Assembly: GCA_021783135.1 (NCBI GenBank)
Contig: JAJXUE010000003.1
Coordinates: 62,001-126,000 of the forward strand
Length of the DNA: 64,000 nucleotides
Origin: Bacillota bacterium
GTDB lineage: Bacteria > Bacillota > Desulfitobacteriia > Desulfitobacteriales > JAJXUE01
Direction of reading: 5' to 3'
Of the stretch, positions 34,816 to 43,843 are shown one piece after another. Both the position numbers and the translations under genes were made by a program. The notes under the pieces were generated by a model. It saw only the letters and a program-made list of their open reading frames with translations. It ran no database searches and was not told where the DNA came from. The first letter of the stretch is position 1. Each line of letters opens with the position of its first letter.

Positions 34816-36180
34816 TTACATAATCCATTGCCAAATCCAAGTATGTCCTAAGTTCTCCAGCAGTTCCCACGGGCGCCTAATTAAGCTCTCATCCCCCAAA
34901 ACCCCGCCTAGCTCTGCCAATTTACTTTCCCAGGGAGTCACGACTTTTTTGAGATCTTGTGGGTTTAGCAGTTGGGGTGGTGCCGGTCTCGGCACCGGCT
35001 TGATACTTAGGTCATAGACGCCAAATTCAACAATCGCGTCCAGCATAGCCCGGTAGTTCTCAGGTTTCGTATTATAGGGTATATTACATCCGCCGTTAAT
35101 GATAAATCCTCCGCCTTGGCCCACTGTGTTACAGAGCAGTTTTACCCGTTCTCGCACTTCCTGGGCATTGCCCAAGATAAGCAGCGAGTCAGGCATGCCG
35201 CCGGCTAGGCATTGATGATGCCCAATTGCTTCCTTGGCTTTGAAGATATCGCCTTGCACATCAATGTCACACAGAATTGTCCCTTTGGGCAACTCCAGGA
35301 GATGATGCCAATGGGCACCCCAATCACCCTCAAGATAAGCACGCACCTTGTAACCGGCGTCAATAATGATTTGCAGTGTCTTTTTGAAGGAAGGCCAGTA
35401 AAATTTGTCAAATTGTTTCGGCGACAAAAAAGTCGGCTTATGGGTAGGTACGAAAATTGGATACCGCCGCAGTGGGTCTGCCGTCGACAAGGCAAAACTC
35501 ACCATTTCGTCAACTAAAACATCACACGCTGCCAGCACGTTGTCCGGTTGCCGGTAAATATCCAGCAATACTCCTTTCAGCCCGCGCATGGCGTCTGACA
35601 AGGCATCGAACGGAGCCAAGAATGCTCCTGTCATAGGTTGCGGCATCCCACAGGCCTGCTCCAAAGTTTGCGAACGGTTGCGCATAATTTGCGACATCAT
35701 GACGTGGGCCATCCCACCCTTAAGAAAAGCCATGTTGGCAGCCGGGGAACCATTATGAGCTGCCGCGCCCAGCACCCGGGGGATGAAGCGTTCCAGTATA
35801 AATTGTTCCGGGTTGGCAATCAGCAGGTCATACTCGTTCGCCAGCATGTATTCAGCTTCAACAAATTGAACTTGATTCGTCGGTAGTAGTTCCCGGCCCG
35901 GTAGGCGGTATGTTTTCAAAGCCACTGCATCATACAAGGGAGCCCATACCCGGTTATCGCGCAGAACATCTACCTCCGGGAAGTCTCGGATAAAAGTTTT
36001 TTCCGCCTGCAGCCATTTTTCCGGATCATAGATAGTCTCTTGGTTAGTGTTGCCGGAATATATTTCGGCAAAATAGTTACTACCTGAGGCAACCGGCATC
36101 CGATCGGTCGATTCTAAGGCTATCGTGGCCTGATAACGGCCTAGCCTCTCAGCGTAAAGTTTTTCCATCTCATTAGCCAT
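34816..36180 (-). CDS. UroD-type corrinoid methyltransferase, long form
   Basis: A 454-residue protein of the uroporphyrinogen decarboxylase superfamily, in the branch of substrate:corrinoid methyltransferases such as MtvB and MtaA. The core lies at about residues 120-380, with a probable metal site in HWHHLLELPKGTILCD and the typical GGGFIINGGCNIPYNT. It is longer than haem-synthesis UroD (about 350) and pairs with a corrinoid protein 33 bases downstream, so it should transfer a methyl group from an O-, N- or S-methyl compound. The substrate is unknown. Confidence 0.88.
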   Translation of the reverse strand: MANEMEKLYAERLGRYQATIALESTDRMPVASGSNYFAEIYSGNTNQETIYDPEKWLQAEKTFIRDFPEVDVLRDNRVWAPLYDAVALKTYRLPGRELLPTNQVQFVEAEYMLANEYDLLIANPEQFILERFIPRVLGAAAHNGSPAANMAFLKGGMAHVMMSQIMRNRSQTLEQACGMPQPMTGAFLAPFDALSDAMRGLKGVLLDIYRQPDNVLAACDVLVDEMVSFALSTADPLRRYPIFVPTHKPTFLSPKQFDKFYWPSFKKTLQIIIDAGYKVRAYLEGDWGAHWHHLLELPKGTILCDIDVQGDIFKAKEAIGHHQCLAGGMPDSLLILGNAQEVRERVKLLCNTVGQGGGFIINGGCNIPYNTKPENYRAMLDAIVEFGVYDLSIKPVPRPAPPQLLNPQDLKKVVTPWESKLAELGGVLGDESLIRRPWELLENLGHTWIWQWIM

Positions 36181-36217
36181 GCAAACATCATCTCCTCAAC
36201 CAGAATTAATTTTAACG

Positions 36218-36295
36218 TTAGGGACGTACTGTAGCTTGTCCAATTGTTGGGCAAAAAAGCAAATGGGCCACGCGCAGAATGTTTTCACCTCCTTA
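36218..36295 (-). other. Orphan strong ribosome site with a 20-codon frame
   Basis: Between the two UroD-type genes the minus strand has TTAAGGAGGTGAAAAC followed by an ATT or CTG codon and a short open frame (LRVAHLLFCPTIGQATVRP) ending at 36218. It could be a leader peptide or the remnant of a deleted gene start. No ATG is present. Confidence 0.35.
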
Positions 36296-36362
36296 ACTGA
36301 AGCCGATTGTCAGGAGCCATTTTACGGATTTCATCCACCCTAAAATTCAACCCTCATAGTGC

Positions 36363-37286
36363 CTAAGTGAGCGAATTGTATAAATTCCGCAATCCGGCCA
36401 AATTTAAGCCGGCAAAGATGCCACTATTGGTACCGAGAATAAATTTTTGGGCTTGTGCCAACTCGCGGATTGATGCCAGCTCGTGGTTTAACGCAATGCT
36501 GTTTACCCCCGCATTAGTATTTTGCATATCCAAGTGTCCCCATAAACATAACCGGTTGCCGACTGTGTTGCGCACATCGGCGACAGTCACACCTGCATTG
36601 CGATCCAGACAATGCAAACCTCCAAAACCAGATGCTACAATGTCCGGCAGTACACTTCGATAATCCCCGTCGCTATGAAAAAAGGCAGGAAGTTTGGCTT
36701 GAGAAATTTGCCGGACTTGACGGGACAGACTAGGGAAAAAAAACTTACGCAGAAAGCGCGGACTAAGCATCAAACCTTGATTATAGGCAATATCATCGGC
36801 TATGATAATCCCACTTACGCCCCGTTCAGCCAAAATCTCACTCAAACGTATATTTAGTTTTTCAATTGAATCTATGAATTCTTGTGCTGCTAAAGGTGAG
36901 TTATATAGTAAGGTGAAAAATTGTTCCAAGCCATACATGCGTAATCCCCATTCAAATGCGCCATCTAGGAGTGCAAAGATGTACAATGAGGTATGTTTGG
37001 TCCAATTGTCGATATCTTGCCATTGGCATTCTTCCACTAAAGGTATCTTTTTATCTAGCGTTGGATAAACCGGTGACAACACATAAATATCGAGATTGAA
37101 CTCTTTGCAAAACGCAAGTCTTTCTTGAAATCCGATTGTATGGCAGTTAAGAGCGGTGCGCACCACTGCATCATCAATACATAATTCTCCCTTTGGTATA
37201 TAGTCGCTCAGCCCAAGCTCAATCGCGCGTGCAACTCTTTCCCTTGGCGAGTCAGTTGTCTGCTGCAATTTTGACCCCCATTTCAA
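36363..37286 (-). CDS. UroD-type methyltransferase, short form
   Basis: A 307-residue UroD-superfamily protein. It has ERVARAIELG near the start, GIIIADDIAYN, FFHSDGDYRSVLPDIVASGFGGLHCLD with candidate metal ligands, and LCLWGHLD near the C-terminus. Family members transfer methyl groups from substrates to corrinoid proteins or to thiols. It follows a corrinoid gene by 63 bases. The start is uncertain: a TTG at 37286, or a TTG at 37268 behind GGGGGT. Confidence 0.85.
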   Translation of the reverse strand: MKWGSKLQQTTDSPRERVARAIELGLSDYIPKGELCIDDAVVRTALNCHTIGFQERLAFCKEFNLDIYVLSPVYPTLDKKIPLVEECQWQDIDNWTKHTSLYIFALLDGAFEWGLRMYGLEQFFTLLYNSPLAAQEFIDSIEKLNIRLSEILAERGVSGIIIADDIAYNQGLMLSPRFLRKFFFPSLSRQVRQISQAKLPAFFHSDGDYRSVLPDIVASGFGGLHCLDRNAGVTVADVRNTVGNRLCLWGHLDMQNTNAGVNSIALNHELASIRELAQAQKFILGTNSGIFAGLNLAGLRNLYNSLT

Positions 37287-37349
37287 TAACCTATAAGTGA
37301 CGCATTACTACAAAATTGTAGCGTTTTGTGGCGTTAAATGCAGAAGTGG

Positions 37350-37991
37350 TTAATTATGCGGCCTTTGGTCATTTAAGATAAGTCGACAGATAGCTAGGGC
37401 TTGGGCAACATCTCTGGTGTAATAGTCCACACCTGTATACTCCTTAACCTGCTCATCCACAGGGTATCCCCCCACAATTATCTTGACTTTATCGCGCAAC
37501 CCAACTTCTTGGAACAAATCCACTACTTTTTTAACCGTACCCACACAAAATGAAAGCAAGACACTTATCCCTAAGATTGGTGCGCCGCAGGCATTGACGG
37601 ACTCCACGAATTGTGCCGGCGAAACATCTACGCCTAAATCCAAAACTCGAAAGCCATGCGAACGCAATAGATAAATCGCGATATTTTTTCCGAGGTCATG
37701 AATGTCTCCTTCAATTGTTCCCATCACGATGGGTACTCCACTTTGCTGCACATCTAACGGAATCAATGGCTCTAATATTTGCATTACGCCTTTAAAGATC
37801 TCTTCTGACATCACTAGATCAGCCAAAAAGTAATCGCCCTCACTATAGCTTTTGCCAACAAGTTCTACACCCTGGCGACAAATTTCCACTATATCAAGTG
37901 GAGTATACCCATTTTGTAATAATTCTTTCACTAGCGCCAATGTGGTTTGTTCATCCAAATCAGCCATAGCTGCTAATAACTTCTCCTTCAT
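37350..37991 (-). CDS. Corrinoid protein, copy 2
   Basis: A 213-residue cobalamin-binding methyl carrier with the same two-domain layout as copy 1: helical cap, then GDIHDLGKNIAIYLL with the cobalt-ligand His, SVLLSFC and IIVGGYPVDEQV. The ATG follows GGAGGGAGATT. The two corrinoid proteins differ clearly in sequence, so each probably serves its own UroD-type partner. Confidence 0.93.
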   Translation of the reverse strand: MKEKLLAAMADLDEQTTLALVKELLQNGYTPLDIVEICRQGVELVGKSYSEGDYFLADLVMSEEIFKGVMQILEPLIPLDVQQSGVPIVMGTIEGDIHDLGKNIAIYLLRSHGFRVLDLGVDVSPAQFVESVNACGAPILGISVLLSFCVGTVKKVVDLFQEVGLRDKVKIIVGGYPVDEQVKEYTGVDYYTRDVAQALAICRLILNDQRPHN

Positions 37992-38009
37992 AATCTCCCT
38001 CCAGTCATT

Positions 38010-38762
38010 TCAATCTTTCTTGTACCACCCGTCATAACCGGTCAGTTTATATCTATCCCCACGATAGATTGATTTACTCCAACCCACCGTTCTATGCTCA
38101 GGATCATAGATGGTTTGCTCAATTAAAAAAACTGGAGAATTGGGCACAATCCCTAAAATTGACGCTTCTAGTTCAGTAGCCGCCGCAACTTGAAGTACCT
38201 TTTTGGCGCTAACCGGGAGAAAATTACTGTGAGCAGCAACTAAGCCAGGCAAGGTAGGGTCTTGGAGATCAGACTCTAGAATGGGTTTACTTTTGCTGTA
38301 GAGCGTATACTTGGTTTCGTAAGCCAGACGTTCCTCTGCCGCAGATACAACCATACGGGAAAACAGGAATTTTACATTGGCATTACTAACCGCGAACTTT
38401 TCCTGAAGCAATTCATTTAACCTGACTATTTTTGCCTCCAAAAGTGTTGTTTTGGCAAGAATGCCGCTTTGCTGGATATTATGATTAAAATCATTCAGCT
38501 CAAAAACTATGTTATCCAATTTTGGCATCGTTACAAAAGTACCTTTACCCTGCTGCGCATTTACCATGCCGCTTGTCACCAGTTCAGCAATAGCTCGACG
38601 AACTGTCATCCTGCTAATGGCAAAACGCGCGGAAATTTCGGTTTCCGTGGGTATTGCCTCACCCGGCTTAAGCTCCCCTCGCCTGATTTGGCCTTCCAAT
38701 AGCTTCGCTAGTTGGTAATACATTGGTATAACTGAAGTTTTATCGATTAATCTATTATTCAT
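38010..38762 (-). CDS. GntR-family (HutC/UTRA) transcriptional regulator
   Basis: A 250-residue regulator. The N-terminal winged helix includes YYQLAKLLEGQIRRGELKPG, PTETEISARFAISRMTVRRA and NAQQGKGTFV; the C-terminal half is a UTRA ligand-binding domain (about 95-240). It lies inside the corrinoid operon. Two HutC-type sites GTATAGAC lie in front of the operon, so it probably represses the whole unit until a substrate-derived ligand binds. The ATG at 38762 is preferred over the adjacent GTG. Confidence 0.92.
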   Translation of the reverse strand: MNNRLIDKTSVIPMYYQLAKLLEGQIRRGELKPGEAIPTETEISARFAISRMTVRRAIAELVTSGMVNAQQGKGTFVTMPKLDNIVFELNDFNHNIQQSGILAKTTLLEAKIVRLNELLQEKFAVSNANVKFLFSRMVVSAAEERLAYETKYTLYSKSKPILESDLQDPTLPGLVAAHSNFLPVSAKKVLQVAAATELEASILGIVPNSPVFLIEQTIYDPEHRTVGWSKSIYRGDRYKLTGYDGWYKKD

Positions 38763-38796
38763 CACCGTAACAACACCTACAAATAGTAATAAATTG

Positions 38797-40635
38797 TTAT
38801 TTGTTATTAGGAAACACTAACGCATTAACAAATTCTTCCTGGAAATTCTGTGAATTCGACAATTCAATATGCGTGGCTTGCTGAGCGATATTTAGCGCCT
38901 GTTCACGTTCCTGCACCGATAGTAGCGCAAGTATGGCACCGTCGCCCGCCGCATTGCCGATTGCCTGGATCCGTTCCGGTGAAACTTGGGGTAACAAACC
39001 GATGTCTAGCGCGCTCGCTTTATTTATATAGTTGCCAAACGCACCAGCTAAAAGAACTTGGTCAATCTCGTCCGAGCTTATGTTCATCTCATGTAAAAGA
39101 ATTTTGACACCAGCTAAAATAGCACCTTTGGCCAGTTGCAGCTCCCGAATGTCTTTTTGAGTCAAAACGATGTCTTCACCGGACACCGTGGATCTACCCC
39201 AAGCTAACACAAATTCGCGACCGTGCTCCTTTTGCCGCAAACGTGAACGTATTTGTTCCGGCAAGTTGGCTAATTGCTCGGGTTTGTAGACAAGCCGACC
39301 GGAACTATCAATAACATGCGCTTTGAGCAGTGCTGCGACAGCATCAATTAAGCCGGAACCACAGATACCGCGCGGAAGGACATTGCCAATAACCGTTAGC
39401 TGCACATCAGTTTCCAAGCTAACTCCTTCGATTGCCCCTTCAGCTGCGCGCATACCGCACTTAATTTCGGCGCCCTCAAAAGCTGGTCCGGCAGCAGTAG
39501 AGCAAGTTAGCAACTTGTTTTGGCCTGCTAAAATCATTTCACCATTAGTCCCAATATCGATCGCCAGCAAGATGCCCGGTCTACTGAGCATATCTGCTGC
39601 CAATGCGACGCCAACAGTGTCCGAACCAACATACCCGGCAATATTCGGTAGCACTGTCACCTTTCCGGTACTCAACATATTTAGGCCTAAAGTACTCGCG
39701 TCAAGGGTGACTGAGGCACGCACCACCGGGATGAATGGGGCGGGAGCTAGATAAGTCGGGTCGAGCCCTAAAAACAAGTGGCTCATTGTCGTGTTGCCAA
39801 CTACAGTTGCTTGATAAATTTCGTGTGAATGAACATTTGCGCTAACGCATAGTTTGTCGATAATGCCGTTTAAGCCTGCAATTACTTTCTCCTGTAATTG
39901 ACGTCGGCCGTCCGGTTCAATGGCCGCAAAGTTTATCCGCGATATAACATCCGCTCCAAACAGGTTTTGCGGGTTGGTCACAGCAGCATGGCCAATTTGT
40001 AGACCACTGCCCAAGTCAATCAGGTAGGCAACAACGGTGGTTGTCCCAATATCAATCGCAAGACCAAAGCAGCGCAACCGCGTGTCTCCTGCCTCCACTG
40101 CCAATACATCTTCTCCGTCGAGCGTGACTGTAATCCTATACTCAGCCTGACGCAGAATTTTAGGCAAGTTGACCGCAACTGCATGATTGAACCGAACGTT
40201 GGGCAGATCTAAGGCGGCAACCAGACGTTCCCAATCGGGAAGTTGGTCCGTAATACTGGGTGGTTGGAGGATAACAAAAACTTTGTGCACACTGGGTGCG
40301 AGCAAAAAATTCTTTTTCAAGGTGTGAAATTCAGTTTTGCGTTGATGCACATCAACCTGTTCGTGCAAAGTTACAATAGTATCTTTAAACAGTGGTCTTT
40401 GACAGGCTAACACCCAACCGGCAGACAATTCGCTGGGTGTCAAAAACTTTGTTTCAATCTTGGTTGCTGTCATGTCACTTGGTTCGAATAGGAGAGCTTT
40501 GCACTTACCGCAAGTGCCCTTGCCCCCACAAGCACTTTCAACTTTAACTCCGGCAACAATGGCTGCCTGCAGAATAGTTTTGCCTGCCTCTACCAGGACC
40601 TTTTTGTTGGCTGGTAAAAATGTTACGCTAATCAA
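38797..40635 (-). CDS. Reductive activator of corrinoid proteins (ferredoxin-ASKHA)
   Basis: A 612-residue protein. An N-terminal [2Fe-2S] domain (CGGKGTCGKCKALLF and a fourth Cys in LACQR) is followed by a linker and an ASKHA ATPase core with FGLAIDIGTTTVVAYL and LAIDIGTNGEM. This is the layout of RACE/RamA-like proteins that use ATP to reduce inactive Co(II) to Co(I). It serves the corrinoid proteins of this operon. The TTG at 40635 is eight bases after AAGGAG; the TTG two codons earlier is too close. Confidence 0.93.
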   Translation of the reverse strand: MISVTFLPANKKVLVEAGKTILQAAIVAGVKVESACGGKGTCGKCKALLFEPSDMTATKIETKFLTPSELSAGWVLACQRPLFKDTIVTLHEQVDVHQRKTEFHTLKKNFLLAPSVHKVFVILQPPSITDQLPDWERLVAALDLPNVRFNHAVAVNLPKILRQAEYRITVTLDGEDVLAVEAGDTRLRCFGLAIDIGTTTVVAYLIDLGSGLQIGHAAVTNPQNLFGADVISRINFAAIEPDGRRQLQEKVIAGLNGIIDKLCVSANVHSHEIYQATVVGNTTMSHLFLGLDPTYLAPAPFIPVVRASVTLDASTLGLNMLSTGKVTVLPNIAGYVGSDTVGVALAADMLSRPGILLAIDIGTNGEMILAGQNKLLTCSTAAGPAFEGAEIKCGMRAAEGAIEGVSLETDVQLTVIGNVLPRGICGSGLIDAVAALLKAHVIDSSGRLVYKPEQLANLPEQIRSRLRQKEHGREFVLAWGRSTVSGEDIVLTQKDIRELQLAKGAILAGVKILLHEMNISSDEIDQVLLAGAFGNYINKASALDIGLLPQVSPERIQAIGNAAGDGAILALLSVQEREQALNIAQQATHIELSNSQNFQEEFVNALVFPNNK

Positions 40636-40681
40636 CCGCAAAACTCCTTATCCTCGCAAATTTGGCAGAAGACAAACCTAT

Positions 40682-41479
40682 TTAGTCAACCAAACTATCG
40701 TTACGAAATGCTTTTAAAAAATTCCTGCTGAAGCGATCATTGCCCAGCAATAAATTATTAGTGGTAACAGAGGTCATTATTTTGGCGTCAAGGGGGTCAA
40801 GTATCGCGGCATCCATGCCTTGCGCCATGCAGATTGTCAGAAAGTGACGGTTAATCACCTTACGTTTAGGCATGTCATAAGAGATATTACTTAAGCCGGA
40901 TACAGTTTTAACCTTGAACAATCGTTTAATTTCACTCAGACACTGAAAAAACATAACTGCATTGGTATGGCTTACAGCTAAAGGTAACACCAACGGGTCA
41001 ATGTACAGCTTATTTAAGTCATAATTTTTCTGGACTAAAATATTTACTAATTGTTCTGCCAATTGTATTCTTTGCTCTGCAGTTTTAGGAATACCGTTAT
41101 CATCCAGAGTCAGAGCAATTAGCGGACATTGGTATTCCAGCGCTAAGGGCAGTACTGCTTCCAGTCTCTTTTTTTCTAATGATACAGAATTTAGCATGAC
41201 CTTACTCTTGTCGCCGACATAACTGTCCAGTCCTTGTTTGAGCACAGCCGCGTCCGTGCTATCAAGACACAATGGGGTGTCCACGGCTGCTTGTACGGTA
41301 CGTACAAGCCATGTCATGTCCGCTAATTCTTCGCCTTGAGCTGTGTTTAAATCCAGGTAATCCGCGCCAGCTTGTGTCTGATTTACGGCAAGTCCCTTTA
41401 CAGCTTCAACATCCTTGGCATTGAATACCTGCCTGACACTTGGAATTGCACTATTGAGTTTTTCACCGATGATTAACAA
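40682..41479 (-). CDS. Methyltetrahydrofolate:corrinoid methyltransferase
   Basis: A 265-residue pterin-binding TIM-barrel enzyme like AcsE/MtvA. It has IIGEKLNSAIPSVR at the start, DYLDLNTAQGEE, LCLDSTD, IALTLDDNGIP and KTVSGLSNISYDMP, all typical of the family. It should pass the methyl group from the methylated corrinoid protein to tetrahydrofolate, feeding the Wood-Ljungdahl methyl branch. It is the first gene of the operon, with a TTG start behind AAAAGGAGGCC. Confidence 0.93.
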   Translation of the reverse strand: MLIIGEKLNSAIPSVRQVFNAKDVEAVKGLAVNQTQAGADYLDLNTAQGEELADMTWLVRTVQAAVDTPLCLDSTDAAVLKQGLDSYVGDKSKVMLNSVSLEKKRLEAVLPLALEYQCPLIALTLDDNGIPKTAEQRIQLAEQLVNILVQKNYDLNKLYIDPLVLPLAVSHTNAVMFFQCLSEIKRLFKVKTVSGLSNISYDMPKRKVINRHFLTICMAQGMDAAILDPLDAKIMTSVTTNNLLLGNDRFSRNFLKAFRNDSLVD

Positions 41480-41527
41480 TTTCCAGGCCTCCTTTTATTA
41501 ACTTATCACTACAGTTATAATTTTAAA

Positions 41528-41596
41528 GGTATAGTTGTATAGACAAGTAAGACTAAAAAATAACACCAACCTCGCATGGTATAGTTGTATAGACAA
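41528..41596. promoter_or_regulatory. Two GntR/HutC-type operators, 50 bp apart
   Basis: The 19-base sequence GGTATAGTTGTATAGACAA occurs twice, at 41528-41546 and 41578-41596, with starts exactly 50 bases apart. Each contains GTATAGAC, which fits the HutC-subfamily pattern GTMTAKAC. They lie between the predicted promoter and the first operon gene, suited to roadblock repression by the GntR protein at 38010-38762. Confidence 0.78.
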
Positions 41597-41608
41597 ATTA
41601 TTGTTTTT

Positions 41609-41637
41609 ATATTAACAATTTTCTGATTAATAGTCAA
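41609..41637 (-). promoter_or_regulatory. Promoter of the corrinoid methyl-transfer operon
   Basis: On the minus strand TTGACT (41632-41637) and TAATAT (41609-41614) are 17 bases apart. The predicted start lies just before the first operator copy. Confidence 0.7.
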
Positions 41638-41752
41638 CACCCTGCAACATATTTCTCCCCCATGCACCTAACCGCCATTTCACTCCATTTTAGCGTTAGT
41701 TTGAACGAGTTCACTGTACCTATGATTTAAATTGGAAAGTGTTCTCACTGCG

Positions 41753-42634
41753 CTAGCTTTTAAGCTCCTCTAAGAACACTTCCATGGCATGTGACCCAAA
41801 TGGTTCCTTGTGCCGTAAAATTATAAACTTACGGTGTAAATAAACCTTCTTGCTATTAATAGGGCGAGACAACATATCCCCGGCATTAAGTTCACGTTGC
41901 ACGATTAAACGCGACACAACAGCAATTCCCAGGCCGTTGCTTACAGCTTCCTTGACCCCTTCATTGCTGCTAAAAACATAGGCACGTTTCACCCTCAGCC
42001 CCAGTTGCTTAATCAGGGTATTACTGAATGCCCGTGTGCCTGATCCTGGCTCGCGCATAATCCAAACACAATCCTGTAAATCTTGCACGGTTATTTTAGG
42101 GATTTTGGCCAAAGCATGTCCTTGAGGCATAATCAAAATCATTTCATCGTCCATAAATTCTTCGCACGTTAAACCACTGGTATCCACTTGTCCTTCGACA
42201 ACACCTACATCCAAATGATGGGCGCGTAAATTCTGGAAAATTTCTTCAGTATTGGCTATAGTGACTACGATATCTAAGTTAGGATATTTAGCAGTAGTTT
42301 GAGCCAAAACTTTGGGGAGTATGTACTCGCCAATCGTAAAGCTTGCGCCAATTTTTAAGGTACCGCTTACTACATTGCGTATGCGATTAATATCTTCCAC
42401 GGCTAAGTTATACAAGCGCAGAAGATCTTGAGCATAACGGTACATAATTTCGCCGGATGGGGTTAATTCTACGTGTTTAGAGGAACGGCTGATCAACCTG
42501 GTGCCAAGTTCGTTTTCTAAGTTGCGAATTTGGGAACTCACGCCAGGTTGCGAAAGGTATAATTCATCTGCGGCCCGCGAAAAACTTTTTTCTTCGGCTA
42601 CGGTGAGGAATATTTTTAAGGGGTCAAGCAACAT
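41753..42634 (-). CDS. LysR-family transcriptional regulator
   Basis: A 293-residue LysR regulator with the N-terminal helix-turn-helix (FSRAADELYLSQPGVSSQIRNLE, in part) and a periplasmic-binding-like effector domain. It resembles the CysL/YeiE branch by its pairing with a YeiH-type gene, which is divergent and 152 bases away. It probably activates that gene. The ATG follows CAGGAGGTTCC. Confidence 0.92.
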   Translation of the reverse strand: MLLDPLKIFLTVAEEKSFSRAADELYLSQPGVSSQIRNLENELGTRLISRSSKHVELTPSGEIMYRYAQDLLRLYNLAVEDINRIRNVVSGTLKIGASFTIGEYILPKVLAQTTAKYPNLDIVVTIANTEEIFQNLRAHHLDVGVVEGQVDTSGLTCEEFMDDEMILIMPQGHALAKIPKITVQDLQDCVWIMREPGSGTRAFSNTLIKQLGLRVKRAYVFSSNEGVKEAVSNGLGIAVVSRLIVQRELNAGDMLSRPINSKKVYLHRKFIILRHKEPFGSHAMEVFLEELKS

Positions 42635-42786
42635 TTCGTAGGAACCTCCTGTAGAAGCATTATGATTTTAAATCTTTGCTATAAGATATCACGATTGTGC
42701 TAAGCCAGAAGTATAGATATATTAATTGTAAAGCTCTGGTGCAAATTGTGCTATAAATACTAATTAAAAGTTGAAAGGAAGTAATT

Positions 42787-43830
42787 ATGGTAGAAACTAA
42801 TATTAAAAAACCACTATTCATGTCTAATTTATGGCAGTTAGTTCCAGGTATATTCTTTGTGTTTGTACTAGCGCTCGTTGCTAACTGGTTAGGTAATAAA
42901 TATGCGTTAATCGGGGGGGCTGTTTTCGGCATAATAATCGGTATTTTAATCAACAACACGGTGGGTAAACCCAGCCTGACCGTAAAAGGAGTAGCATTTA
43001 CGGGTAAAAAAATCTTGCAGCTAGCGATAATTGTGTTAGGGGCTGGTCTTAGTCTCACTCAGGTGTGGCATACTGGGCTAAGTTCACTTTACGTAATGGT
43101 TTTCACCTTATCCACAGCATTTCTTGCCGCATTCGGCTTTGGCAAGTTAATGCGTATTCCACTGAAGCTTACCACCCTAATCGGCGTCGGTACAGCTATT
43201 TGCGGCGGGTCAGCCATCGCCGCGGTATCCCCCATTGTCGAAGCGGAAGATATGGAAATTGCATATGCTATTTCGACGATATTTCTCTTCAATGTAATTG
43301 CGGTACTGATATTTCCGCCGTTAGGACATCTAATGGGATTTTCGAGCAAAGCCTTCGGGCTGTGGGCGGGAACAGCTATCAATGATACCTCTTCCGTGGT
43401 CGCGGCTGGCTACGCGTATAGCAATACTGCCGGTGCCTATGCTACGATCGTAAAGTTAACCCGCACTACAATGATCATTCCTGTTTCTTTGGTGCTCACA
43501 GCTATTATGGCTCGACATAACAAAATAAAGTTCCAAGCAGAAGAAGCTGCCGTGAACTTTAGTATAGTAAAGATCTTTCCTTGGTTTATTTTATGGTTTC
43601 TAGTTGCTTCTCTTATGAACACTTTAGGATTATTTAGCAAGGCAATGCTGCCGGACATCAACACTGTGGGTAAATTCCTCATTATAATGGCCCTAACCGC
43701 AATCGGCTTGGGTTCGAACTTTAAACAACTGGCCAAAACCGGGATAAAACCGTTATTGTTGGGTTTAATTGTTTGGTTTGTGGTAGCAGCGGTTAGTATT
43801 GCTGTCCAGTTTAGCATGGGGCAAATATAG
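42787..43830 (+). CDS. YeiH/UPF0324 family membrane protein
   Basis: A 347-residue membrane protein with about ten hydrophobic segments. GTAICGGSAIAAVSPIVEA and WAGTAINDTSSVVAAGYAY are hallmarks of the UPF0324/YeiH family, annotated as putative sulfate exporters from weak evidence. The substrate is not established. It is regulated in all likelihood by the divergent LysR protein. The ATG follows GAAAGGAAG. Confidence 0.9.
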   Translation: MVETNIKKPLFMSNLWQLVPGIFFVFVLALVANWLGNKYALIGGAVFGIIIGILINNTVGKPSLTVKGVAFTGKKILQLAIIVLGAGLSLTQVWHTGLSSLYVMVFTLSTAFLAAFGFGKLMRIPLKLTTLIGVGTAICGGSAIAAVSPIVEAEDMEIAYAISTIFLFNVIAVLIFPPLGHLMGFSSKAFGLWAGTAINDTSSVVAAGYAYSNTAGAYATIVKLTRTTMIIPVSLVLTAIMARHNKIKFQAEEAAVNFSIVKIFPWFILWFLVASLMNTLGLFSKAMLPDINTVGKFLIIMALTAIGLGSNFKQLAKTGIKPLLLGLIVWFVVAAVSIAVQFSMGQI

Positions 43831-43843
43831 CATTATGCCTATA

